Numbered from the stretch's first letter, positions 37,619 to 50,540 are shown. The stretch: DNA of 64,000 nucleotides from Lumnitzera littorea (GCA_024138015.1 JAMXBB010000010.1:79532683-79596682), one strand, 5' to 3'. Notes: generated by a model from the sequence alone, not told the origin. Numbers and translations are program-made.

Positions 37619-40600
37619 ATGGTTCCCCAAGATACGAACAATGAATCTGGAGAGCCACCCAATTCGTGTACATCAAAGTCTTTAACTTTCAAGCACCATC
37701 TTTTCTATAACAAGAAATTCCAAGCCAATGCCATTCTTAGGAAGATTATCTGCGAAATGGGTCTGCACTGTTTCTTGCCATTGAAACATAGGCAGTGCAA
37801 TGATAACGATGGCTGGTTGTTGGCAGAGTCAGGTGGTGTAGGTGCAGAGTTGACCAATGCTGACATACAATCACTACACTCATCTTTCAGGCTCAGCCTC
37901 TCCAGCTCTGCAACAGTTTTAATGGTGAATTTGGATAATGGTTTTGGTGAGAATGACGCTCACAGCCAAGAAATGAAGTGGAGAAGTATTGAGTCTCTTG
38001 AAAGAAATATTGCTCCAGTGGCTAATGCTTTGATCAGATTCAGCTACGAAGAAATTGTCACTGCAACCAAAAATTTCTCAAAAGGTACTACTAGGGCGTG
38101 TTTGTTTCACAGAAAACATCTTCTAGATTTTTTCACATTTGTCGCAATCACAGCTTTAAAATTATCAAATATTATGTAGTAATCTCATGATATTGTCGTC
38201 GCTAATAGCTTTTAGCTGTCAGTGATGCGTGAGGCGAAAGTGGAAGCTGGTTACCGGTTGATTTCTGCTTCTAAAACAGCAAATCATTTTCCTCATTCAC
38301 CATGTGTATTCTTCCTCATTGTTAACAAGAACAGCCGAGGGCCAGCCACTGCAGTTGTTTTCATTTGTTAAATGTCAGTTGTGCTGCAACTTCTTGTGAT
38401 TACCGGCTAATTTTTTATAATCATAAAGTTTTAACTATAACAAATGTCGGAAAACTCGGATAATGTTTTCTGTGAAACGAACACATCACCTGTACTTTAT
38501 GAATTATGGGTTTGTGTTGTTTTTGGCTGAATATGTGTTTATGTCTAAAAGCTAAAATTTTTATCTGAACTTTGTTTTTTAGGTAGAGTTTTGGGAAGAG
38601 GGGCATTGAGTTGTGTGTTTAGGGGCAAAGTTGGAATTTTCAGGAATTCTGTTGCTATAAAGCGTCTGGAAAGAGAAGATAAGGAGTCTCCTAAAGCTTT
38701 TTTCAGAGAACTTATGATTACAAGTTCACTTCAAAACCCCAAGGTTGTTCCTTTAGTGGGGTTCTGTTTAGACCCAGAAGAAGGATTGTTTTTGGTGTAT
38801 AAATATGTTTCTGGTGGAAGTTTAGACCAGCATTTGCACAGTAAGCTTATATGTTGTAAATTGATGTTGTAATTTGGTCCTTTCAGGTGAAGTAATATGA
38901 TTTTTGATCTAAAGAGCCCTTTTGCAGATAGCAAGAAGGGAATGAAGGGTTTTCCTACACTTTCATGGTCAGTGAGGTATAAAGTTGCAATTGGTATCGC
39001 AGAGGCGATATCATATCTGCATTATGGGACTGAAAAATGTATTGTCCATAGGGACATCAAACCCTCAAACATACTTCTTTCTTCCAAAAGAGAACCCAAG
39101 GTGATTAGGTTTATGTGTTTCTTGTTATTTTCTTTGCATAATGAAGTGAAATTATTTACATAAGCTGATTGTTTCTGATATTAATTATGCAATTATGCAG
39201 CTATGTGACTTTGGATTAGCTACATGGACCTCTGCACCATCAGTTCCATTCCTATGTAGAACTGTCAAAGGAACATTTGGGTATGCCCTAAATGATATAT
39301 GGACTGCATTGAATGCACATTTTGATGCATTTTTTTAATTTCTCTTTTTGCTAAAATACCATGACATGATGTAGATATCTAGCACCTGAATATTTTCAGC
39401 ATGGCAAAGTATCTGATAGAACTGATGTCTATGCTTTTGGAGTGGTATTGTTGGAGCTGATTACTGGAAGAAAACCAATCGAAGGAAAAGGACCAGAAGG
39501 AGATGAGAACTTGGTACTGTGGGTAGGTCTACATTCCAAAGCATTTCAATATAATTTGTTATGATTTTATTAAGTTTGTCAATTTTCAGGTAGGCCTAAG
39601 TGGTCCCCGCTATTATTTGGAATATTATTCATGGAAGGTGGTCTGTCCTATTAGTTTATATTTGTCCACTTTAGTGATGGAACTGGAACACCCATCTATC
39701 AACCCTTCTACCAAGCAACCTTGCTTGCTCGGTTGAATATATATATATATTGTAAAGGAGTCACAAACTACATTGTATTTTTATGCAAAACAGTGAGACC
39801 TGGTCCACATGTGCTGTGGATCAAAAGGTCAAAAGTCTTTTCAAGGGATAAAAGTGTTTACATAGAAAACATGGCATACTGTAATTAAGTGTGATAAATG
39901 AAAAGGGCTAGAAGTATGAAATAATTGCCACCAATAGTGAATTTTGGATGGTGCTCAAATATGGAAGTGTGTTATTATAATTCTGTCCCTCTGAATGCTT
40001 CTACACTACCACAATCACCAACCACATCAAAGTTCTTACTGTTGAGTTCTTAGGCATTGCTCCAAATCTTTTGCCTACTTTGTATGACAGCATTGATTTA
40101 TGCACTGTATGCATGGATTTAGTCTCAACAGATTTCTGTGGATTCAAAATCACTTCCTCAACCCTTTAAGATTCTTATTGACACACGAGAGCTACTTATT
40201 TAGGGCATAGACAGTCACCAGAACTTTGCACTTAATTGGCTTGGCATAATTATTCAGTCTTAGTAAGCTCAACTGCTAAAAACTTCTTTCCAGCTACCTT
40301 CGTGAAATCTCATTGATGATTGCCTGTTCTCATCAATATCAAATTAGCATTCCTTATTTTACTAACTCTCCTTAATCCCTATATGACCACTTACCATTGT
40401 CTGATAGCAAATATGTAACATCCAAAATGTTTGGAAGCTGAATTTTCTTGCAAATTTTTTGTTGCAGACCATCCACATCCCTGTTAACTAGTTAGATGAG
40501 TAGTCTCAGATATTTAGCAGTGTAGGCTTGCCCATACTCTCCATATATATGCTTCTAGAATTAGTGAAATAACTAAATATCCTAATCAATGTGCAAAAAC

Positions 40601-43228
40601 TAGTGGCAAAACAATTTTTCATATCTTTATCCACATTTGATGCCAGAATTGTTGGTTATCTTGAAATGCTCCCACTATGCATTGAGATACCTATCGAATT
40701 TATGAACAAAAATTTCACATTTTAGCATCTTGAATTTCTCAGAATTTGTAGAATTTTGTAATACCGACTCTCATTCTGTATGCATCCATTCATTAATATC
40801 TACTCTATCTTAAGAATGCTTTGAATCCTCTATAGAGATTCACTAAAAACCAAGTTTCAATAAAATCTTCATCCTCAGAGAGGATAAGCATACGATCTAT
40901 TATGGCTATTTGTTGAAGCAATTTTTTCAAACGTTGTTTAGCCATGACCATGTCCCTCCTCTGTTGCTACTTGTAGCTTGTGACTTATTTTATTGCAAGA
41001 CCATGAAACTCAGCTGTTTGATGATGTGTGTGTCCAAATTCCAAGTTTATCCTTGTGACCTTCATTTCTGTTGTAATTGGCACAACAGAAACAGTTAATA
41101 TATAATACATGTTTTTTCTACCAATATAATCATTTTAACGGGTTGCGTGTTGCTTTAGTTAAAATTTCATGTGGCATTAGAGCTGCAAGGCTCAAGGTCA
41201 AGATCCCTTGCCATTTAACTCCCATTAGATTTGTTCCATATGATATGCTTGAAATGATTGCATACTCTACATGGGATGGGAAGCTAGCAAGAAAGTATGG
41301 ATCCTGCTAATGCTCTTCAGAGCCTTGGGTCAATCTACCTAGCAAATTAGCTATCTCAGTGCAGGTTTGAGTCTATACATTATTACAGTTTCAAACTGAT
41401 CATTCTTCCTTATTTTTTGGGGTATGGTATACTCTAGAAATAAATTTCAGAGTTCTAAGAACCACCAGGTTCTTGACTTGCTACATAAAATATCATATCA
41501 ATGTGACGAACTCAATTGAGCACAAAAAACTTGCAAAGTCTGTGGCTTTTTACTTGTTTTGAGAATGGAACATTTGCTGTAGCTTTCTAAGATTTACTTT
41601 AGTTCCAAAAACAATAGTTCTAAAATCTCAGATATGCAATTCTGTTTTTAGTAGAAGGCTTGATTGTTACATTTCTCCCGAGTCCAGAATTGGCATTTTA
41701 TTTTATGCTAACCTGAACACTCTTGCAGTTAGTAGTCAAAGCCTGTATCCAATTCAGTCAAAGACAGATGAGCATGCTAAAGTTTTCTGAAATAGTGCTT
41801 TGCCGTCCTAACACACCACCACTCATTTGATGAGCATGCCATCTTGAGTTTGGCTGAATGAGTTAATGTTTTGAATCTCTTTTATTTTCTCTCTCTTATT
41901 CTTTGTTTCTTTCTTTCTCTGAAGTTCATTCCAGGGGAATCTCACCAACATAAATGAATAAGAAATTCTTACACCAATAAAGATCTCATTAACAAATTCT
42001 TCACTTTTTTCCGCATCTTCCAGTTTTGTCTGACTGATCAAACTTCTGATGTTAGTGAAACTTATTGTATCAAGAATCTTCTCTTGAAATATTTCAAGTG
42101 TTCAGTAGGTGAATATTTAATCTGGATGTAGATGCCATTCAACTATCAATAGTAATAATTGCTTTTCCTTAAGCTGTGTGTACTGTGTGTACTTGATTGT
42201 GATAAAAATTACACAAGAATAATGAGTTAAGCCAACTCCTTGTAAACATACAGCTTATTTGGATGAACCACGTAGGAAATTTCTGCAAGCTAAATGTACA
42301 GCTTATTCAAATGAACAACGTAGGAAATTTCTGGGAGCTAAATGACACTATAGCCTGCCTGAGGTGAAAGTTATGGTTGAGCATTTAGCTGGCACCAATG
42401 ATGGGAAAAAAAGTTCAGCTGAATTGAGGAGGTATAATAACATCAGCTTGGGGCCATTTTTATACAAGATGAGAAGCCAAAATTTCCATGTCATGCGAAT
42501 TCCACAAAATCACCATCACTGGACTGTAATTGCTAAAGCCGGATTATGCAAAGAGCCTTCTACTTCCAAGTGGTACTCTCTCCCCAGTATCACTAGAGTT
42601 TAGATCCTCCCAAACGATTTTTTCTTGTTTTTATGCATAATTGTGGAGAAGAAGCCTCAGAGCTGCAGTTAAGTTGTATTTTGGTGACCTAGGTCATGGG
42701 GTGAGAGACGTGTAAGCAGCCCCTTTTTAAAATGCATGGGTAAATCCATTTGTGCTCTGAGTGAGTCCATATGTACCAGTGCATACTTGACTTGCCATTT
42801 TGGTTATACAGGCTTTTGATTTGATCATAATTTTGACGGAGTTAAACGTAGAGTTATGTATGCATTATTTGTAGGCAAAACCTCTCTTGCAGAAAGGAGT
42901 AGGAGCAGCTGACGTGTTGCTTGATCCAGATGTTCGGCGCACTAGTAGAACCTCTAGCCAAATTGCATGGATGATCAAAGCTGCAGATGTCTGTATAAAC
43001 AGTGAAGAGTCAGACCGACCAGACATTAATAAGGTACTGGCTATTTTGAGAGGTCGGGAGGAACCCTTTTCCATCGATAGGAGTGGTTCTACCTTCCCAG
43101 GGAATGGTAGTATTGTTGATTGTTATAATCCATGGCAACAGACAAAATCTGCAATGAGCAGTCACTTGGCTTTGGCTATGGTTGGAGTTTCTGAATTTGA
43201 TGATGATCAGTACTGTTACTATCGCTGA
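37619..43228 (+). CDS. Receptor-like cytoplasmic kinase (RLCK), serine/threonine type
   Basis: A plant Ser/Thr kinase of the receptor-like group, with no signal peptide or membrane segment, so probably a cytoplasmic (RLCK) signalling kinase. Six exons fit with GT-AG borders and consistent phases: 37,619-38,084, 38,583-38,840, 38,928-39,100, 39,201-39,280, 39,375-39,522 and 42,875-43,228; 492 residues. Residues 1-140 are a variable leader. The domain opens with FSYEEIVTATKNFSKG, then glycine loop LGRGALSCVFRG (159-170), VAIK lysine 182, HRD with catalytic Asp284 (VHRDIKPSN), DFG at 302-304 and LAPEY. All core catalytic residues are present, so it should be an active kinase. The C-terminal tail is short and Asp/Tyr-rich (DDDQYCYYR). 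The substrate and exact RLCK subfamily are not identifiable. Intron 1 carries a MITE; intron 5 is 3,352 bp. Confidence 0.92.
38094..38490. mobile_element. MITE with long terminal inverted repeats in kinase intron 1
   Basis: The left end reads GGGCGTGTTTGTTTCACAG and the reverse complement of the right end reads GGTGATGTGTTCGTTTCAC, followed on both sides by matching AGAAAACAT and CATTTGT blocks. The inverted repeats extend about 70 bases with mismatches. Total length is about 397 bp with no coding capacity. Flanks share 'gtact' (38,085 and 38,492), a possible TSD of 8-9 bp with mismatches. The ends suggest a hAT-like MITE, but the family is inferred. It begins 9 bases after the splice donor. 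Confidence 0.75.
39523..42874 (+). other. Long fifth intron of the kinase gene
   Basis: The donor follows ...ENLVLW and the acceptor precedes AKPLLQKG, both in the kinase C-lobe. At 3.35 kb it is far larger than the gene's other introns (about 90-500 bp). It contains short unsupported frames and a 48-bp tandem duplication. A string resembling a Copia primer binding site (tggcattagagct) lies at 41,172. It probably grew by transposon insertion, now decayed. Confidence 0.7.
42250..42345. repeat. 48-bp tandem duplication in kinase intron 5
   Basis: Two adjacent copies, each starting acagcttatt and containing cgtaggaaatttctg and agctaaatg, at 42,250-42,297 and 42,298-42,345. Several substitutions separate them. 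Confidence 0.8.
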
Positions 43229-44529
43229 GGGCATGAAATTGATCTGCATCGCATGTGATTTTTGTATTGTTTTATGCTGCTCCAATAGAATGCCCCTGAA
43301 GATCAAAAATGGAAGCATTGAGCTTCCAGTTGTAAATACCTATTGGAATTTTGGCTACAATTCTAATTTTGTATATATGTTGCAGTATTTTCCTTTCATG
43401 AATGGATTTGGAATCTGACATGTCACCCTCAAACGTATGTTTGGGGAAGTTGTGAGCTGTAGAAGCCATTCGATGTTTGCAATCTGTTTTCGCTTGTGTC
43501 CTCTCCTTGTACATGACCAGAAAATCTTACTGTTTATTGGAGCTGTTCTTCTTCATATTCCTTTCGTGTAACCCATCTGATTTGCTACATAAATTTCAAA
43601 GACTATTTAGAATGAATTTAGAGGCTTTTTGTTCGCTATATTGAAGTTTTTCCTTTTCTTGAATTTTTCAACTATGATTTATGCAACCTAGATAGATGAG
43701 AGGCTGCATCTGCATTCGGATAAAAACAACTAAGCTGTTTACAAGTGTAATTTAGATTACAATTAATCAATCAATTGGCGTGCAAAATCGTGCTATCTGG
43801 ATCTTGCCGCACGACTACTGTGCTTCAACTAAACCACTATGAATGTATATATATTTACATGTATTATATTGTTCTACCCCTATACAGTATAACACATGTA
43901 AATATACATTCATATTTATCCCTATCATATCCCATATTTAGAAAGACAAATGCATGAGTAGATCCCTAAGGTTCACCCATCTAATTTCAGAGTTGATCAC
44001 AGATTGCCAACTGCAGATGATAATACATTTTGTGGCAGACATACACTATAATCTCCGCCAGTGAAGAAGAGCAATTTTACCGATTTCCTCATGGTGCTGT
44101 AAGAATCCTGCAAATTCCGCATACGGTCTATCTAATTCTGAAAACCACCCCTATGAATTAATTATGGGCAAAAGAACTTGATGATTTCTTCCAATATAAC
44201 CAGAAGTATTCAACTTAAACGCATATTGACCGTACAGCAAACTCAACTCTTTTACACATTTAGAATATGAATACAACCAACCATTTATTTTTCAGAAAAT
44301 AAAAATAGGCAACGTAAGTTTGAGTTTCAAATTCTGTAGCTCGTACAAGAGGCCTGGAATGTTCACTGGACTCTCCATCTATTCTATTCCGGTAGATAAG
44401 TTAGCTGAGATGCAAAATAGTCGACAATTCAAGGAAGATAATTTCTTTTTGGATTATTTCCAGGAGAAATCTAGCCTCGAAAAAATTGGAGAATATTTTG
44501 ACCAATTTTAGAGTAACAGACGTTTTGTA
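43229..44529. other. Convergent intergenic region between kinase and fructokinase 3' ends
   Basis: Both genes end here, so it should hold two 3' UTRs. No further gene is supported; the frames in it have no domain. A hairpin-forming inverted repeat lies at 43,838-43,914. Confidence 0.5.
43838..43914. repeat. 77-bp inverted repeat, hairpin-forming
   Basis: The left arm is tatgaatgtatatatattta followed by catgtattatattgt. The right arm is its reverse complement with a 2-base deletion and a few changes. The loop is about 15 bases (tctacccctatac). It could be a very short MITE or a transcribed hairpin in the shared 3' region of two convergent genes. Confidence 0.75.
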
Positions 44530-47500
44530 TTATGCCACTGATTTAAGCAGTGCACTCAGCACAGCTTCTTTAGTTGGCAAAGCAGGGATAGCACCTCTTT
44601 CTGTCACGGTCAATGCACCACAAGCATTGGCAAAGTGTAAAGCTTCTCTGAGTCGTTCCTCATCCTGTGGTATATAATCACATCTTATAGAAGTTAGAAA
44701 CATGGAATTGGAATGCTTATGTACAGCTAACTGCAAATTCATACAGCAGACACAATGCAATGCACCTTTAGAAAGTTATAATATAATTATCTATAAGCAT
44801 GTGTAATTATCAAGGAAAACACACTCACGGAATAACTCATCACAATATTCAAGCATCTAGAGAAGTCCTTTTCCTCCAATAAACACAGCCATTTGGGCCA
44901 CCATGGGCATGAAAGCTACAGGCGTAAGTCATGAGTAGCATCAACAGAAGGCTTTAATTATGAGATTTGGAACTTAAGTGAGCTGTGGAGCAACAATTAG
45001 TTGCTTCTTTGATCATATACAAGTCACAGGCATGGAAAGTCTGCAAAATCAAGGGTCAGACTCTGTAGATACATGTCAGGTGCAACCCCTTTAGAGTGAG
45101 ATTTAGATCTTATCTTCTAATGTACTAAAGTTATACCTCTTCAGTATATATCTTATGTCATCTGTCTATGAAAATTTTGGTTATTTCTGCCTTAAAATAT
45201 TATGTTGTGCTTGCCGCTTTCCCTGTAAACAGTGATCAACAATGGACCAGATTGGCATTTCTACTACTGAACAAGCAAGCCTTACCTCCCTCTTAATTCT
45301 CTCCATCTCTGAAGTCTAAAATGTAATATTGGTGAAGTGAAAGAAATAAACTTAATCTTGTGCTTGTATAGTCTTCCTAAAGTCCTTGGAGAGTCCAGCA
45401 TCACATATATTCTCTTTGACTAGAATTTAAATTTTAACCAGAATATATATTTCTAAATTCGGTATACTTTTCAAATATCAAATTGAATTTACACTTTGCC
45501 AATGAAGACATCCACAGCTAAAAGTCTTCCGAGCTAAAAATGTATATATATACCAGAATTCAGAGACTATATGTTCCTAGACACTGAGATAGCATTCTTC
45601 ACAAGCCCCAACAGTCTATTTCCAGTCAAGTTTAGGAAAAATCATGTGATCCCAATTGCATAATGGATATAAATTTGACGGAAGTTTGCATTAAAAGTAT
45701 TACCTGAATCAAGGAGAGGTCTACAGCTAATTGTGACAATATTCCAGCTACAAAGGCATCACCAGCACCAGTGGTATCAACGGCATCTACTTTTAGACCT
45801 TTGACCCTGCCATTGAAACTCTACAAAATTGTACAAAGTCAATATTCTAATACAGAATCAAGCAGTAAGTCTTCGATATCTCATGTGTAGGGAGAGCAAA
45901 TAAGGTAGAGTTGTGGGTTACCTTGGTGTAATACCTGCAACCTTCTTCACCCTCAGTCACAAGGAGCAACTTCAGATTTGAATGATATAATTTGTGGACA
46001 ACATTATCATCATATGGATCCTCTCCTTCAGTCAAAAAGGAAATTTCTTCTTCACTTATCTGAAGTATACAAATTGACATTCTCACAGGTGTCATAACTA
46101 ATGTAGACTTGATGTAATGTATCATGCTTGAGCTACTTTGATGCCTATGAAAGTAAAAAATCTCAATTGTCTGAATCTAAATCTTTGTGAATTACCTTTA
46201 TGATGTCTGCTATCTCCCATATGCTAAGGATTCCTTCTCTAGCCTTTTCGGCAGAAGGCCACAATGGAAGCCTTAAATTGGGGTCATAGGACAGCAAGAC
46301 ACCAGCATCTTTTGCAGCTTTAGCTGCTGCAATATGAGCTGACTTGCATGGTTCAGTAATGAGGCTTATAGAACCATAGTGAAATATTTTTGCCTGCCAA
46401 GATGATGAGGGTTGGATAAATCACAGGAGGAATCTTTCCAATGAAACCTCAACAATAATAAACAACAATTATTTAAGATTCACCACGTCTAAGATTATGT
46501 GCATCTAGTGAGATGCACATACACTTGGTGAACTTAGAATCTCAAATTCCTGACTTTCAATTACATGGCCAAGGACAAAAATAAGGCAAACTTTGCCCAT
46601 TTCACGATTCAGTTGTAGGCCTTTGATTTTGCACAATCAAGTCCATATACTTTCATTTTCTGCACAATTTAATTCGTTTTCTTTTTGGTACTTCCAAATT
46701 GATGAAATTGCAACTTGCAAAGACCATCAACAAAATTATAAGGATGCTCTGACAGATGATGTATAGGAGCTTTAATAGCATCCACAACAGTTTGTCCATA
46801 CTGATGCCCACAAGGTTTATAAAACTGTCCGGCAGAATAAGGGCTGGTTTGCACTAAATTGATAGTATGGTGCTTAATTTTTAAAAGCTAAAGTTCATGG
46901 GTCAAACTACACAACTGATTAAGTTTCAAGTCCATATTAATGTATTAGGCATAAATACATTGTTGGTAATGAGAGCTGATGAACTCATACCATCAAGTAT
47001 CTATATAAAGCTCCTCTTAAATAATTGTTAAGGAAACTTTCTTTTGGTTGGATTTTCAAGAGAAAGACTTCTTCTCCTTTTTCTTTCTTTTTTCTTTTGG
47101 GATGAAAAAAGACTTTTTTCAAGAGAAAGACTTCTCTATCCAGTCAATCACCATCAATAGGACATTACATATAATAAGTTTAGCACTGCAAGCAACTAAT
47201 CTAAAAGCTTAAACTTGTCAATCCAATGTTGACTCTTATATTTATTAACTCTCCCCCTCCCTTAATAATGGATTAGGACTTTGACTAAAACTTATCAAGT
47301 GGATGACTTAATTAAAAATTGGATAATGATGCAAGGGCTTGAAACTAGGATGTCATGTTCCGTTACCGTGATAAGTCTGGCATCATGACCAACAGAAATA
47401 AAACCTTAATCTTGTAGATTTGATATAGACTGCCATATTTATTACTTCAAAACATACATACCTTCCTAATCATATCAAGATCAAGTTCAGATTCCTTGAG

Positions 47501-49670
47501 TAACATGTCTGCGCTAGGATTCCTGTAGAACATGAACTCACGTTCTCCATCACTCTTGAGTGTAACAAATGCCAAAGCAGTCCTGGCACCAGGATCAAAT
47601 CGCATTCCTTCACTATCCACATTATTCTCTTTCAAAATGTTAGCAAGCATGTAGCCAAATTCATCTTCTCCAACCTGTTAGTTTGATGAAAGAGACAGTA
47701 AGGAGAATTAACGCATATTTTGATGTCTAAGGTTACTATTCCTGGAACTTTTATCTTTAAGAAGAGACATAACATTAGGAACAGTCTTCCAAAAAACAAC
47801 GTCACTTTATTGATAAAACAAAAGACTCAAGTCTCCACATTAGGTTATTGTAGATCCTACGTGGAGTACCAATTAAATGAATCCATAGTTGAAGAGTGAT
47901 CCTTGAAGAAGGAATTTCAAACCACTTATTTAGCAAAATAAGCCAGCCCACTGGCATTTAGAAAAATTCAAACTTCTTTACAGATAATTAAAGGGTTGTT
48001 TAAAGCTGTTCAAAGATACACTTTCTTACAAATATGAAAAGATCATACCTTTCCAACGAAGGCGGATGATCCACCAAGACGTGATATGCCCACAGCAACA
48101 TTTGCTGGTGCTCCCCCAGGTGCTTTTTTAAATGCCGGCGACTCAGCTAATGAAAGGCCATTTATGGTTGGGACAAAATCAATTAGCATTTCACCAAAGC
48201 AAACTACCAGAGAATTGTCTTCTGTTGCTGATCCATCACTTCCTGCCAATGCTTTTGCTGCACAAACAAATTTGTGAAGGATATCACAGTTAGGAAGGAC
48301 CACTTATTCTAACAGTGTCTTGGTTTCACATTAAATGTTTTATGAATTGTCGGAATAAACAAAGGAGAAGTCAATAACCAATCCAAAAGAAAAGAGTAGT
48401 CAATAAGTACAAATGTTATTTAGGAATGAGGAAAATGATTTCCATTTTTAAAGTAAAACTCATTTTCTTCTATTCTTGGTACTTGTAATGTGGATATTAG
48501 CTACCACCACCTGACACTAACCACCTTTATCAACTCCTAGGACCCCCAACATTCACCAATACATGTCCAAGTACTGGCACAATATTTAGCCATTCTAATG
48601 CTAAATACTAACACAATATGAAAAAAATGTTTTTGCAAAGCAATTGCACCTTGGAGTATCAAATGGAAGCAAGTACATAATCAAATTGAATATGTTTTGA
48701 ATAGGAAATAGGACTGTGATTATAGGACTCATAGAAACAATCACAGATTTGATTAAATTTTCTAGAGAACAGAAGTGTTGGCATTATCCATAAAAGGATT
48801 CCTTACATGTATATGATACAATTATCAAAGCTTACTTCCTCCAAGTCATAAGTAAAGGACAATCATGGCATCTGTTATGGTAATAGAATACAAGCATGTT
48901 AAACCGTGGGTAAGAGGTCCTTCCTACTATATCCTAGAGCTAAACTACCCGTAACATCTAATGCTCAACCTGAATCCTCCCTGATCCACATATACATATA
49001 ACGATCCACATATACATATAACAATCGGCAAAAGTTAAAGTTTCCTCCTAGTAATAAGTAAAGGATAACCATGAATCAGTGAAGGTGTAAACAAAGTACA
49101 GCATTATTCAAGTATATCCTAAACCTAAACTACCCCCACCACATCGAATACTTACCCTGACTCCTGCATGATCCAACAGTTTCCGGTTGATAACCATGGC
49201 ATATACATACTAGAGTTGGCAAAACCTAAGCTTTCTCCAGGTAAAAGGACAACCGTGGCATCAATGATGGTGATGGTACAAAGTACCACATTATTCAATT
49301 ATATCCTAAACCTAAACTAACCCGTAACATCTAATACTCATCCCGAATCCTGCCCGATCGATTTCAAAGTCCAACATTTTCCGGTGGACAACCATAACAT
49401 ATACATACTACAATTAACGAAACTTAAGCTTTATCCAAGTACTAAGCAAAGGACAATACAACATCAGTAACGGTACAAACAAAGTACAACGTTATTTAAG
49501 TAACAAGCGGCACCTTTATCAGTAAGTCGAGGGGAGGCAAAAAGAGAAGAAGATTTGACTGTCTGAGGCCGAGGACAAGCCACCAGATTACGAGGACAAG
49601 AAGAAGAAGAAGAAGAAGAAGAAACGGCACTGAAGCAGAAAGCAGTCCAATGAAGTTGAAGAGCCATCAT
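44530..49670 (-). CDS. FRK: Fructokinase, plastid-type (pfkB carbohydrate kinase)
   Basis: Phosphorylates fructose with ATP to fructose 6-phosphate. Seven exons fit with GT-AG borders and consistent phases: 49,514-49,670, 48,049-48,257, 47,462-47,674, 46,196-46,393, 45,922-46,059, 45,704-45,820 and 44,530-44,664; 388 residues. Residues 1-60 are Ser-rich with few acidic residues, as in chloroplast transit peptides. The mature part opens VVCFGEMLIDFVP. Then come the pfkB GG motif (APGGAPANVAVGISRLGG), FYRNPSADMLL, a YDPNLRLPLW block and the ATP/anion-hole signature DTTGAGDAF with catalytic Asp326. All key residues are present. It resembles plastid fructokinases (Arabidopsis FRK3, 'fructokinase-6/7, chloroplastic' entries). 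MM at the start leaves two possible initiation codons. Intron 1 (1.26 kb) contains a tandem repeat. Confidence 0.93.
48815..49505. repeat. Tandem repeat, about 187-bp unit, in fructokinase intron 1
   Basis: The word tatatcctaaacctaaacta (or close variants) recurs at about 48,928, 49,113 and 49,300, giving periods near 186. Each unit also has cctccaagtaataagtaaag, a block around accatggcatcagt, aaagtacaacattattcaag and cccgtaacatctaat in the same order. There are about 3.7 copies, and the last ends within about 10 bases of the exon-1 splice donor at 49,513. Extra short duplications occur, such as gatccacatatacatataac twice at about 48,983. Confidence 0.82.
49598..49624. repeat. (AAG)9 microsatellite coding for the serine run in the transit peptide
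   Basis: On the minus strand the repeat is read as TCT codons and gives the run of serines at residues 17-24 of the fructokinase precursor. Slippage in multiples of three would change only the length of the serine run. Confidence 0.88.
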
Positions 49671-50540
49671 ACTATTTTCTCAACGTAAACTGACCCAGAA
49701 GACAAATTTCGATTCTTCAGTTCTTTGCGTGAATTATAAGCAGTAAAGCAAGCAACTTTAGTAGTTTTTTATAGATGTGGATCAAACCCAGAAGAGCTTA
49801 CTCGGGGTAAAACTCAATGGCTTTGGGGGTCAAAGGAGAAACTTTGGAATATTGAAAGTACCGAAGGATGTTGGACAAGTGGAAACAATGGTGTGGTCGT
49901 CGCGGAGAAAGCAAGATGAGAAATGTTGTCCTGGTGTGTTGTAATATGTGAGGTCTTAGGTTCTTGTCCTTTGTGTTTTGGCTTTTGGACACCTAACTGA
50001 TAACTTCTTCTTACTTTACCTATCCAAACCAATTTCAAATGGGGTTGGAGTATAGCACTATGCTACGACGAACTCATTCTCAAATGAACCTGTTTGACTT
50101 TCTTCTCACGCCTGGGGTGGACACCACCACATGATCGAGAAATTTAAGAAGGAAAAAAAATGAAAAAGGGATGGTTATACTATGTTTGGGAAGAGGGAAA
50201 CGTGGAGGAAAGAATCGGGAGGAAAGGGAATTGGGAGAAAGATATTTGAATTACATTGTTTGGTTTAAGGGGGTAATGGAGAAGAAAAGGATTTGTTTCC
50301 ATGGGAGGAATGATGAAAAAAAAAGGAGTATAGAAGGAAAGAAAACAAGTGCAAGGAATTGTTGTAATATTTAATTCTTTTCAATGTGTTTGGTTAATAG
50401 TGGGAAGAAAAATAAAAAGAGTAGTATCATTATTGAAGACAAAACTAGTGATAAATTAAAAATAACAATGTAGGCTTAAAAATAATAATAAGAGGTAATG
50501 TTAAAAGATATGATATTTTTTCAATTTCCCACGTAAGGTT
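49671..50540. other. Fructokinase promoter side and purine-rich intergenic block
   Basis: Upstream of the fructokinase start (minus-strand gene). From about 50,150 the plus strand is strongly purine-rich, with recurrent 'tgtttgg' words at 50,184, 50,259 and 50,389. That is similar in style to 6.6-6.76 kb upstream of the DRB gene. No coding frame has a domain. Confidence 0.4.
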
